Positions 5,859 through 12,834 of a stretch of DNA of 14,307 nucleotides are shown here, one piece after another (position 1 is the first letter of the stretch; each line of letters begins with the position of its first letter). Source of the DNA: Ruminiclostridium sp. Lineage in GTDB: Bacteria > Bacillota > Clostridia > Oscillospirales > Oscillospiraceae. Location of the stretch: the NCBI GenBank assembly GCA_021442645.1, contig JABUSR010000201.1:1-14307 (forward strand), given 5' to 3'. Below the pieces are notes generated by a model. That model was not told the origin of the DNA. It saw only the letters and a program-made list of their open reading frames with translations, and searched no databases. The position numbers and the translations under genes are program-made.

Positions 5859-7199
5859 ATGGCTAAGAAAACACCGAAAAACGCAAAGAGCAACGAGCTG
5901 GACGGCAAGGAATTTTTTGCCGCCATCGACCTCATCGAAAAGGAAAAGGGGATCCCCAAGAGCTATATGCTGGAGAAGATCACCCAGGCCTTGGTCTCCG
6001 CCTACAAGCGTGACCACGAAGGCATCACCGACAACGTCTTCATCGACGCCAACGAGGAAGCCGGCACCGTGCGCATGTATGTGAAGAAGGAGATCGTGGA
6101 AGATGTGGGCAATGTCCACACCGAGATCTCCCTGGAGGAGGCCCAGAAGACGCTGCCCTCCGCCCAGGTCGGCGACGTGGTCCGCATCGAAATCAAGCCC
6201 CGGAACTTCGGGCGCATCGCTGCCCAGACTGCCCGCCAGGTCATCATCCAGGGCATGCGGGAAGCCGAGCACAGCATAATCTACGACACCTTCACCTCTA
6301 AGGAGCACGAGATGCTCATGGGCGTGGTGACCCGGATTGACCCCCAGAGCGGCAAGGCCACCGTGCGTATCAGCAGCAACGGTGAGACCGCCGACGCCAC
6401 CATGACCGTCGGCGAGCAGATCCGCGGGGAGAACGTACGGGAAGGCGACCGCGTGAAGGTCTACCTGGTGGAGGTCCGCCGGACCAACCGCGGCCCCCAG
6501 CTCCTCGTCTCCCGCACCCACCCCGGCCTGGTCAAGCGCCTGTTCGAGCTGGAAGTTCCCGAAATCTACGACGGCACCGTGGAAATCCGCTCCATCGCCC
6601 GTGAGGCCGGCAGCCGCTCCAAAATCGCCGTCTGGTCCGCCGACGAAAACGTGGATCCCATCGGCGCCTGCGTGGGCCCCAAGGGCACCCGGGTGAACAA
6701 CGTGGTGGCCGAGCTCCGCAGCGAGAAAATCGACATCATCAAGTACAGCGACGACCCCGCCGAATTCGTGGCTGCCTCCCTCTCCCCCGCTGACGTAATC
6801 TCCGTCCAGCCCATTGAGGGAACCAAGAACTGCCGCGTGCTGGTCCCCGACGACCAGCTCTCCCTGGCCATCGGCAAGGAGGGCCAGAACGCCCGCCTGG
6901 CCGCCAAGCTCACCGGCTACAAGATCGACATCAAGGCCGAGTCCGCCGCGCACGAGTGGGACGAGGAGGACGCCACAGCCGCCGAGGAGATGGCCGCAGC
7001 CGCCCTTCAGCGGGCCGCTGAGGAGATGGCCCAGGCCCAGGCCGCTGCCTCCTCCCTGGAGAACTCCATTCTGGCCGCCTTTGGGATGTCCAGCTATGAG
7101 GAAGCCATGCGCGTGCTGGCCGAGGACGAGGCCGAAGAGGCCGCCGCTGCCGCTGCCGCTGCCGAAGCAGAAGCTGCAGAACCCGCCGAACAGGAGTAA
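5859..7199 (+). CDS. nusA: Transcription termination/antitermination factor NusA with acidic tail
   Basis: A 446-aa RNA-polymerase-binding elongation factor that stimulates pausing and intrinsic termination. In order, it has the polymerase-binding N-terminal domain (about 1-140), an S1 RNA-binding domain (about 150-208, MGVVTRIDPQSGKATVRI), KH1 with VGPKGTRV near residue 272, and KH2 with IGKEGQNARLAAKLTG near 337. Most Firmicutes NusA proteins end soon after KH2. Here residues from about 366 form an Ala/Glu-rich tail of roughly 80 residues, with a short conserved-looking helix (LENSILAAFGMSSYEEAMRVL) and an alanine run encoded by alternating GCC/GCT codons. GAGGAG (5845-5850) precedes the ATG by 8 nt. 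It probably autoregulates through the hairpin at 5221-5251. Confidence 0.97.
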   Translation: MAKKTPKNAKSNELDGKEFFAAIDLIEKEKGIPKSYMLEKITQALVSAYKRDHEGITDNVFIDANEEAGTVRMYVKKEIVEDVGNVHTEISLEEAQKTLPSAQVGDVVRIEIKPRNFGRIAAQTARQVIIQGMREAEHSIIYDTFTSKEHEMLMGVVTRIDPQSGKATVRISSNGETADATMTVGEQIRGENVREGDRVKVYLVEVRRTNRGPQLLVSRTHPGLVKRLFELEVPEIYDGTVEIRSIAREAGSRSKIAVWSADENVDPIGACVGPKGTRVNNVVAELRSEKIDIIKYSDDPAEFVAASLSPADVISVQPIEGTKNCRVLVPDDQLSLAIGKEGQNARLAAKLTGYKIDIKAESAAHEWDEEDATAAEEMAAAALQRAAEEMAQAQAAASSLENSILAAFGMSSYEEAMRVLAEDEAEEAAAAAAAAEAEAAEPAEQE

Positions 7200-7238
7200 T
7201 CACCTATTCTATATAACAGTCAGAAGGAGGTGCCTTTC

Positions 7239-7514
7239 ATGCCGAAAAAAATCCCCCTGCGCCAATGCCTTGGCTGCCGGGAAATGAAACCCAAGCGAGA
7301 ACTCATCCGCGTGGTGCGTTCCCCGGAGGGAGAAATCTCCCTGGACTTCCACGGGAAGAAACCCGGACGGGGCGCCTACCTCTGCCCCCAGCCGGACTGC
7401 CTCAAGCGGATCCGCAAAGCCAAATCGCTGGAGCGGGCCTTCTCCCTCCCCATCCCTGAGGAGGTCTACGACGGCCTGGAACAGCAGATGAAGGGGGGCG
7501 GCCTGGATGGATAG
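7239..7514 (+). CDS. rnpM: RNase P modulator RnpM (YlxR, DUF448)
   Basis: A 91-aa basic RNA-binding protein. The B. subtilis homologue binds the RNase P RNA and modulates its activity. The family signature is intact: RQCLGCREMKPKRELIRVVR at the N-terminus, GKKPGRGAYLC in the middle, then a second cysteine in PQPDCLKRIRKAKSLERAF. Cys10, Cys13, Cys49 and Cys54 are spaced like a metal site, though binding is not established by sequence. AAGGAGG (7224-7230) lies 8 nt before this ATG; an in-frame GTG at 7230 overlaps that site and is rejected. It ends inside ylxQ (8-nt overlap). Confidence 0.93.
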   Translation: MPKKIPLRQCLGCREMKPKRELIRVVRSPEGEISLDFHGKKPGRGAYLCPQPDCLKRIRKAKSLERAFSLPIPEEVYDGLEQQMKGGGLDG

Positions 7515-7917
7515 CATATCCTCCCTCCTGGGCCTCGCGCTCCGGGCTGGGCGGCTTGCTGTGGGGGAAGAGCCGGTCGGGGCGGCCTGCCGGGCGCACA
7601 AAGCGTACCTGGTGCTGCTGGCCCACGACGCCGCGGACAACACCATCCGCCGGGCTCATCATTTCTGCCAAGTCGGAACCAATGCCATCTGCCTGACCCT
7701 CCCCCTCACCAAGGAGGCGCTGGGCAGTTGTCTGGGGCGGTCCTCCTGTGCCATACTGGCCGTCAGCGACATCGGCTTTGCCGCCGCTGTGGCCGACAAG
7801 CTGGCCGGAATCGACCCCGATACCTACGGCGCCGTACGGGAGCAGCTCTCCCGCAAGGCTGACCGGACCAAAAAGCGCCGGGACGAAAAACGGGCCCGGA
7901 ACAAGAACGGGCGGTGA
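7507..7917 (+). CDS. ylxQ: YlxQ, L7Ae/L30e-family RNA-binding protein
   Basis: A 136-aa protein of the L7Ae/L30e ribosomal-protein superfamily, whose members bind kink-turn RNA. The fold signature is visible in ISSLLGLALRAGRLAVGEEPV, the strand AYLVLLAHDAADNTIRR and CAILAVSDIGFAAAVADKL. After about residue 110 it carries an unusually basic tail (RKADRTKKRRDEKRARNKNGR) that probably adds nonspecific RNA contacts. The start overlaps the end of rnpM by 8 nt, implying translational coupling. Its target in the cell is not known from sequence. Confidence 0.88.
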   Translation: MDSISSLLGLALRAGRLAVGEEPVGAACRAHKAYLVLLAHDAADNTIRRAHHFCQVGTNAICLTLPLTKEALGSCLGRSSCAILAVSDIGFAAAVADKLAGIDPDTYGAVREQLSRKADRTKKRRDEKRARNKNGR

Positions 7918-7971
7918 GGGGTCTCCCCCCTACGCCCCGCGAAACGAACGAACTGTGAAATACCTGACTGT

Positions 7972-7988
7972 GGGACCACCCCGGTCCC
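7972..7988 (+). other. Hairpin upstream of the infB ribosome-binding site
   Basis: GGGACC (7972-7977) pairs with GGTCCC (7983-7988) around a 5-nt loop. It ends 12 nt before the infB Shine-Dalgarno sequence (GGAGGT, 8001-8006) and has no T-run, so it is not a terminator. It may be a processing or stability element in the 97-nt ylxQ-infB gap, which otherwise holds nothing recognisable. Confidence 0.45.
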
Positions 7989-8014
7989 CCGGTCATTGAC
8001 GGAGGTGGCTATAT

Positions 8015-10474
8015 TTGAGTATTGAATTTAAGTATCGTGTGCACGAGGTAGCCAAAGACCTGGGGAAAACCACCAAGGAGATCACCCAGATCCTGACCAC
8101 TTATGCGACCACACCGAAGAACCATATGCAGGTACTGGAGGACAGGGAGCTCTCCCTGATCTTTGAACGCGTGACCCAGGACAACCAGGTGGACGACATG
8201 CAGGCCGCCCTGGGCGCCCCTGCCCCCAAGGAAAAGCCTGCCGCAGCCCCCAAGGCCGGGGGCAATGACCGCCCCAAGGAAAAGGGCGGCCGGGACCGCA
8301 ATGAGAACCGCCAGGGCGGCCGGAACGACAACCGCCAGGGCAACCGGGACCGCGGCGACAACCGGGACCGCAATGACAACCGGGACCGCAATGACAACCG
8401 CGGCCGGAACGACCGGAATGACAACCGCCAGGGCCAGCAGCAGCCCGCTGCCCAGCAGGCCCCCAAGGCGGAGGCCGCCAAGCCCACCACCCGCGTACCT
8501 GAGAAGAAGCTGGTGGACACCCGCAAGGGCGGTGCCGTCAACCTGGATAAGTACGACGAACACCTGGAGACCCTGGCCCCCGAGCGTGCCAACCGCATGC
8601 AGAGCGGCAAGCAGAAGATCCAGAGCCGCAACAACCAGCGCAAGGGCGGCAACTTCGGCAACAAGCGCAAGCAGGAGGAGCAGGAAAAGATGCGCCGCCT
8701 GCAGCTGGAGATTGCCAAGAAGACCCCCCTAACCGTGAAGATTCCCGACGAAATCGGCGTGGGCGAGCTGGCCTCCCGCATGAAGAAGACCGGCGCAGAG
8801 GTGGTCAAGTCCCTCATGAAGATGGGCGTTATGGCTTCCCTCTCTGAAATCATCGACTATGACACCGCCGCCCTGGTGGCCATGGAGCTTGGCTGCAAGG
8901 TGGAGAAGGAAGTCATCGTCACCATCGAGGAGAAGCTCATCGACACCGCCGAGGACAAGGAAGAGGATCTGTCCCCCCGCGCCCCTGTGGTGGTGGTCAT
9001 GGGCCACGTCGACCACGGCAAGACCTCCCTGCTGGACTACATCCGGAACGCCCACGTGGCCTCCGGCGAGGCCGGCGGCATCACCCAGCACATCGGCGCC
9101 TATCAGGTGGATGTGAACGGGTCCCCCATCACCTTCCTGGACACCCCCGGCCACGAGGCCTTTACCGCCATGCGTGCCCGCGGTGCTATGATCACCGACA
9201 TCGCCATCCTGGTGGTGGCCGCCGACGACGGCATCATGCCCCAGACCATTGAGTCTATCAACCACGCCAAGGCCGCTGAAATCCCCATCATCGTGGCCAT
9301 CAACAAAATGGATAAGCCCACCGCCAACCCCGACCGCATCATGCAGCAGCTGACTGAGTACGAGCTGGTGCCTGAGGACTGGGGCGGCGAGACCATCGTG
9401 TGCCCCATCTCCGCTAAGACGGGCATGGGCATCGACAACCTGCTGGAGATGCTGGTGCTGACCGCAGAGATGCGCGAGCTGCGGGCCAACCCCAACCGCA
9501 CCGCCCACGGCGCCGTCATCGAGGCCCGCCTGGACAAGGGCCGCGGCCCCGTGGCCACCCTGCTGGTGCAGAACGGTACCCTGAAGCAGGGCGACGTGCT
9601 CATCGCCGGCACTGCCGTTGGCCGTGTGCGCGCCATGACCGACGCCAAGGGCAAGAAAATCCAGTCCGCAGGGCCCTCCGTGCCCGTGGAAATCACCGGT
9701 ATGGGCGAGGTGCCCAGCGCCGGCGACGAGTTCCACGCCGTGGCTGACGAGCGCATGGCCCGTGAGCTGGTGGAACAGCGCAAGCACGAGAACAAGATGG
9801 CCGCCAACGCAGGGAACCAGAAGGTCACCCTGGACGACCTCTTCTCCCACATCCAGCAGGGCGAGCTGAAGAACCTGAACATCATCGTGAAGGCCGACGT
9901 GCAGGGCTCTGCCGAAGCCGTCAAGGCCTCCCTGGAGAAAATCTCCAACGACGAGGTCCGGGTGCGGGTCATCCACTGCGCCGTGGGCGCCATCAACGAA
10001 TCCGACGTCATGCTGGCCGCCACCTCCGGCGCCATCATCGTGGGCTTCAACGTGCGCCCCGACGCCAACGCCAAGGAGTCCTCTGTCCGCATGAAGGTGG
10101 ACATGAGAATGTACCGTGTCATCTACGACGCCATCAACGAAATCGAAGCGGCCATGAAGGGCATGCTGGCCCCCAAGTTCAAGGAAGTGGAGCTGGGCTC
10201 TGCCGAGGTCCGCAACGTCTTCCGTATCACCGGCGTGGGCATGGTGGCAGGCTGCTACGTCACCGAGGGCAAAATGCAGCGCAACGCCCAGCTCCGCCTG
10301 GTGCGCGACGGCATCATCATCTACGACGGCTCCATCTCCTCCCTGCAGCGCTTCAAGGACAGCGTGCGCGAGGTGGCCGCCGGCTACGAGTGCGGCATCA
10401 CCTTTGAGAAGTTCCAGGACATCAAGGTGGGCGACGTGATCGAGGCCTTCCTGATGGAGCAGATCGAGGTCTGA
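8015..10474 (+). CDS. infB: Translation initiation factor IF-2
   Basis: An 819-aa GTPase that places initiator tRNA on the 30S subunit and promotes subunit joining. It has an N-terminal IF2_N helical domain (1-55), then a disordered region (about 70-230) with Asn/Asp/Arg repeats. A second IF2_N domain follows (PLTVKIPDEIGVGELASRMKK onward), then the G domain with GHVDHGKT (330-337), DTPGHEAF (376-383), NKMD (430-433) and SAKT (466-469), and finally the beta-barrel and C-terminal tRNA-binding domains (VRNVFRITGVGMVAGCYV). The start is TTG, with GGAGGT 8 nt upstream. The TGA stop lies at the first bases of the dispersed repeat at 10472-10566, so the repeat junction falls exactly at the end of the gene. 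All catalytic motifs are intact. Confidence 0.97.
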   Translation: MSIEFKYRVHEVAKDLGKTTKEITQILTTYATTPKNHMQVLEDRELSLIFERVTQDNQVDDMQAALGAPAPKEKPAAAPKAGGNDRPKEKGGRDRNENRQGGRNDNRQGNRDRGDNRDRNDNRDRNDNRGRNDRNDNRQGQQQPAAQQAPKAEAAKPTTRVPEKKLVDTRKGGAVNLDKYDEHLETLAPERANRMQSGKQKIQSRNNQRKGGNFGNKRKQEEQEKMRRLQLEIAKKTPLTVKIPDEIGVGELASRMKKTGAEVVKSLMKMGVMASLSEIIDYDTAALVAMELGCKVEKEVIVTIEEKLIDTAEDKEEDLSPRAPVVVVMGHVDHGKTSLLDYIRNAHVASGEAGGITQHIGAYQVDVNGSPITFLDTPGHEAFTAMRARGAMITDIAILVVAADDGIMPQTIESINHAKAAEIPIIVAINKMDKPTANPDRIMQQLTEYELVPEDWGGETIVCPISAKTGMGIDNLLEMLVLTAEMRELRANPNRTAHGAVIEARLDKGRGPVATLLVQNGTLKQGDVLIAGTAVGRVRAMTDAKGKKIQSAGPSVPVEITGMGEVPSAGDEFHAVADERMARELVEQRKHENKMAANAGNQKVTLDDLFSHIQQGELKNLNIIVKADVQGSAEAVKASLEKISNDEVRVRVIHCAVGAINESDVMLAATSGAIIVGFNVRPDANAKESSVRMKVDMRMYRVIYDAINEIEAAMKGMLAPKFKEVELGSAEVRNVFRITGVGMVAGCYVTEGKMQRNAQLRLVRDGIIIYDGSISSLQRFKDSVREVAAGYECGITFEKFQDIKVGDVIEAFLMEQIEV
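8357..8410 (+). repeat. 18-bp tandem repeat inside infB (disordered linker)
   Basis: Two identical copies of an 18-bp unit beginning GACAACCGGGACCGC (8357-8374, 8375-8392) and a degenerate third (8393-8410) encode DNRDRN-type hexapeptides in the linker of IF-2. Related NDNRQG/RNDNR units flank them. The repeats stay in frame and are probably prone to length changes between strains. Confidence 0.8.
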
Positions 10475-10566
10475 TACTTCAAAAGGCGTCTCATACGAAA
10501 TCGACGCCTCTGGGGAGGCGATTAAAACAAGCCAATTCTTGCCTTGTTTTAATCAGATTTCAGTAT
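10472..10566 (+). repeat. Structured 95-bp dispersed repeat, copy 2, between infB and rbfA
   Basis: This copy matches 72-166 at 89 of 95 positions without gaps. It has an outer stem ATACT (10474-10478) / AGTAT (10562-10566), a hairpin AGGCGTC (10484-10490) / GACGCCT (10503-10509), a competing 6-bp hairpin CGCCTC (10505-10510) / GAGGCG (10515-10520), and a 12-bp distal hairpin (10520-10531 with 10543-10554). Its first bases contain the infB stop codon TGA. It lies inside an operon transcript and has no terminator-like T-run, so it is probably transcribed as part of the mRNA. Flanks differ from those of copy 1 immediately outside the repeat. Confidence 0.88.
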
Positions 10567-10603
10567 GAGCCCCCCCTGTGAGAAGCAAACCATTCCGCGT
10601 TTT

Positions 10604-10634
10604 TCCCGGCACCCGGGCCCGCCCCGGGCCGGGA
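10604..10634 (+). other. GC-rich hairpin before rbfA
   Basis: Two stacked 6-bp helices, TCCCGG/CCGGGA (10604-10609 with 10629-10634) and CCCGGG/CCCGGG (10612-10617 with 10623-10628), are separated by a 2-nt bulge. The structure ends about 11 nt before the rbfA Shine-Dalgarno sequence and has no following T-run. Like the hairpin before infB, it may act in mRNA processing or stability. Confidence 0.5.
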
Positions 10635-10660
10635 GAACCCATCACCGGAGGTATCTAACT

Positions 10661-11020
10661 ATGGCTTCCAATCGAATCGGACGCATCAACGAGGAGATCC
10701 AGCGTGAGCTGGCCTCCCTTCTCCGCACGGTCAAGGACCCCCGGGTCCACGGACTGGTGACCATCACCAATGTGGACACCACCACTGACCTGCGCTATGC
10801 CAAGGTCTATGTGAGCGTTCTGGACAAGAGCGACGTGAAAGAGGTCATCAAGGGCCTCAAGTCCGCCGGCGGCTACCTGCGCCGGGAGCTGGGCCATGCC
10901 CTCTCCCTGCGGTACACCCCGGAGCTTATCTTCACCGCAGACAACTCCATCGACAAGGGCACCCACATTTTGAAGATTCTCAACGACATCGAACGCAAGG
11001 AATCCGGAGGGATGGAATGA
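10661..11020 (+). CDS. rbfA: Ribosome-binding factor A
   Basis: A 119-aa KH-type RNA-binding protein required for late 30S maturation and 16S rRNA processing. Recognisable blocks are RIGRINEEIQRELASLLRTVKDPRV, TNVDTTTDLRYAKVYVSVL and the C-terminal LRYTPELIFTADNSIDKGTHILKIL; length is normal. GGAGG (10647-10651) lies 9 nt before this ATG. A longer reading from an ATG at 10565 starts within the dispersed repeat, lacks a ribosome site and is rejected. The gap to infB (186 nt) is the largest inside the operon, because the repeat and a GC-rich hairpin fill it. The gene ends with a 4-nt ATGA overlap into nrnA. Confidence 0.96.
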   Translation: MASNRIGRINEEIQRELASLLRTVKDPRVHGLVTITNVDTTTDLRYAKVYVSVLDKSDVKEVIKGLKSAGGYLRRELGHALSLRYTPELIFTADNSIDKGTHILKILNDIERKESGGME

Positions 11021-11967
11021 CAATCCCAGAGACTGCCAGCCGTATTCTGGAGCTGGACAACATCCTCATCCTCACCCACCGCCGCCCTGACGGGGACACC
11101 ATCGGCTGTGCCGCCGCCCTCTGCCTGGCCCTGCGCCAGAAGGGCAAGACCGCCCACGTGCTCTTCAACGAGGACGCCCACGGGCTCTTTGACCCCTACT
11201 TTGAGGGCGTGCTGTCCCCGGCGGACTTCCGGTACGAGGCCGTGGTGGCTGTGGACACCGCCGCCCCGGGGATGCTCCCGGACAGCGCGGCCTTCCTGAA
11301 GGACCGGGTGGACCTGTGCATCGACCACCACGGCTCCAACGAGCACTACGCCAAGGCCACCTGCCTGGACGCCGATGCCGCCGCCTGCGGCGAGATCATC
11401 TATAAGCTCCTGCTGGAGCTGGGCGTGGCCCTGACGGACCGGATGGCCATGCTGCTGTATATGGCCGTCGCCACCGACACCGGCTGCTTTGTCTACTCCA
11501 ACACCACGCCGGAGACCCACCGGATCGCCGCCAACCTGATGGAGCACGGCTTCGACACCCAGTGGGTGAACAAGCGCCACTTCCGGGTGAAATCCCTGAA
11601 GCGGATGCAAATCGAGAGCCGCCTGGTGCAGGAAATGGACCTGGAGCAGGACGGCACCCTGGTCTTCGCCTATGTGACCCTGGACCTCATCCGGGAGCTG
11701 GAGGCCACCGAGGAGGACTTGGAGGACATCTCCTCCTTCATCGGTCTGCTGGAGGGTGTGGACAACGCCGTCACCCTGCGCCAGCTGGCCCCGGACTCCT
11801 GCAAGATCTCCCTGCGCACCGACGGCAAGAGCCTGAACGCCTCGGCCGTGTGCGCCCACTTCGGCGGCGGCGGACACCCGGCAGCGGCGGGCTGCACCAT
11901 CCAAGGCACCCCCGCCCAGGCCAAGGCCGCCATGCTGGATGCAATCAGGCAGGTGCAGCATGGCTAA
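11017..11967 (+). CDS. nrnA: NrnA-type DHH/DHHA1 oligoribonuclease / pAp phosphatase
   Basis: A 316-aa manganese-dependent phosphoesterase. Family members degrade 2-5 nt RNAs and convert pAp to AMP; some also cleave pApA from c-di-AMP turnover. The N-terminal DHH domain carries LTHRRPDGDTIG (metal ligands His21, Asp25, Asp27), VDTAA, the name-giving Asp103-His104-His105 in CIDHHGSNEHYA, and ATDTGCFVYSNT. The C-terminal DHHA1 domain has GGGGHPAAAG (283-292), which binds substrate. GGAGGG precedes the ATG, which overlaps the rbfA stop by 4 nt; the 3' end overlaps truB by 8 nt. All expected catalytic residues are present. Which of the family activities dominates cannot be told. Confidence 0.94.
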   Translation: MTIPETASRILELDNILILTHRRPDGDTIGCAAALCLALRQKGKTAHVLFNEDAHGLFDPYFEGVLSPADFRYEAVVAVDTAAPGMLPDSAAFLKDRVDLCIDHHGSNEHYAKATCLDADAAACGEIIYKLLLELGVALTDRMAMLLYMAVATDTGCFVYSNTTPETHRIAANLMEHGFDTQWVNKRHFRVKSLKRMQIESRLVQEMDLEQDGTLVFAYVTLDLIRELEATEEDLEDISSFIGLLEGVDNAVTLRQLAPDSCKISLRTDGKSLNASAVCAHFGGGGHPAAAGCTIQGTPAQAKAAMLDAIRQVQHG

Positions 11968-12829
11968 CGGAATCCTCATCATCGATAAGCCCCAGGACTG
12001 GACCAGCCACGATGTGGTGGCCAAGCTGCGGGGCATCCTCCACGAGAAGCGGATCGGCCACGCCGGTACCCTGGACCCCATGGCCACCGGCGTGCTGCCC
12101 GTGTTCGTGGGCCGGGCCACCCGGGCAGTGGAATTTGCCGCCGAGCGGGAGAAGGAATACATCGCCGGGCTGCAGCTGGGGGTGGTGACCGACACCCAGG
12201 ATGTGACCGGCAATGTGCTCTCCACCGCCCCGGCAGACGTCACCCGGGAAGGACTGGAGGCCGCCCTGGAGGCCTTCCGGGGCAATATTCAGCAAATCCC
12301 GCCCATGTACTCTGCCATCAAAAAGGACGGGCGCAAGCTCTACGAGCTGGCCCGCCGGGGGCAGGAAGTGGAGCGCCGGCCCCGCCCTGTGACCATCTAC
12401 CGCCTGGAGATCTTAGATCAGCTCTCCCCCTCCGCCTTTACGCTGCGGGTGCTGTGCTCCAAGGGCACGTACGTCCGCACCCTCTGCCACGACATCGGGC
12501 AGGCCCTGGGCTGCGGCGGCACCTTAGCTTCCCTGCGCAGGACCAAGTCCGCCGGGTTCACCCTGGACCAGGCCGTGACCCTGGCCCAGGTGGCCGAGCT
12601 GGAGGACCCCGCCTCTGCCCTCCTCCCTGTGGAGGCCTACTTTACGGATCACCCCGCCCTGCGGCTGAGAAATGCCGGGGCGGAGAAGAAAATCCGCAAC
12701 GGCAGCAGCCTGACCCTGGATGGCCCCGACGGGACCTACCGGGTGTACAGCCGGGCGGGCGAATTCCTCGCCCTGAGCAAGCTGGAGAAAGGCTGTCTCA
12801 CGACCATAAAAAGTTTTTTTGAGGTGTAA
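11960..12829 (+). CDS. truB: tRNA pseudouridine(55) synthase TruB
   Basis: A 289-aa enzyme that isomerises uridine 55 in the T-loop of tRNAs to pseudouridine. The N-terminus NGILIIDKPQDWTSHDVV and the catalytic block GHAGTLDPMATGVLPVFVGRAT, with nucleophile Asp39, are diagnostic. QIPPMYSAIKKDGRKLYELARRG and the RVLCSKGTYVRTLCHDIG motif follow, and a C-terminal PUA-like part ends the protein. I chose the ATG at 11960 (overlapping the nrnA stop by 8 nt, AGGCAGG upstream) over an in-frame ATG at 11939 because MANGILIIDKP is the usual N-terminus. Length is normal. The last codons contain GAGGTG, which serves as ribosome site for ribF. Confidence 0.96.
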   Translation: MANGILIIDKPQDWTSHDVVAKLRGILHEKRIGHAGTLDPMATGVLPVFVGRATRAVEFAAEREKEYIAGLQLGVVTDTQDVTGNVLSTAPADVTREGLEAALEAFRGNIQQIPPMYSAIKKDGRKLYELARRGQEVERRPRPVTIYRLEILDQLSPSAFTLRVLCSKGTYVRTLCHDIGQALGCGGTLASLRRTKSAGFTLDQAVTLAQVAELEDPASALLPVEAYFTDHPALRLRNAGAEKKIRNGSSLTLDGPDGTYRVYSRAGEFLALSKLEKGCLTTIKSFFEV

Positions 12830-12834
12830 ACACG

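Noticed and set aside
5853..6953. Long minus-strand reading frame of 366 codons opposite nusA
   Set aside because: It is a mirror of the strongly codon-biased GC-rich nusA gene, is rich in Gly/Val/Asp/His, has no recognisable domain, and has no suitable promoter or ribosome site.
8729..9976. Minus-strand reading frame of 415 codons opposite infB
   Set aside because: Same shadow effect of third-position GC bias over conserved IF-2 motifs; the composition (His/Gly/Val-rich) is typical of antisense frames.
10520..10554. Distal hairpin of repeat copy 2 as a transcription terminator after infB
   Set aside because: The stem is AT-rich with its T-run inside the helix and no U-tract after it; downstream genes in the operon have no separate promoter, so read-through is expected.
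10565..10660. N-terminal extension of rbfA by 32 codons from an ATG at 10565
   Set aside because: The ATG is created at the end of the dispersed repeat, has no ribosome site, and the extension would cross a GC-rich hairpin; the ATG at 10661 has GGAGG and the normal RbfA start.
10873..12285. Minus-strand reading frame of 470 codons opposite rbfA, nrnA and truB
   Set aside because: It spans three well-supported plus-strand genes and their overlaps, with no family resemblance.
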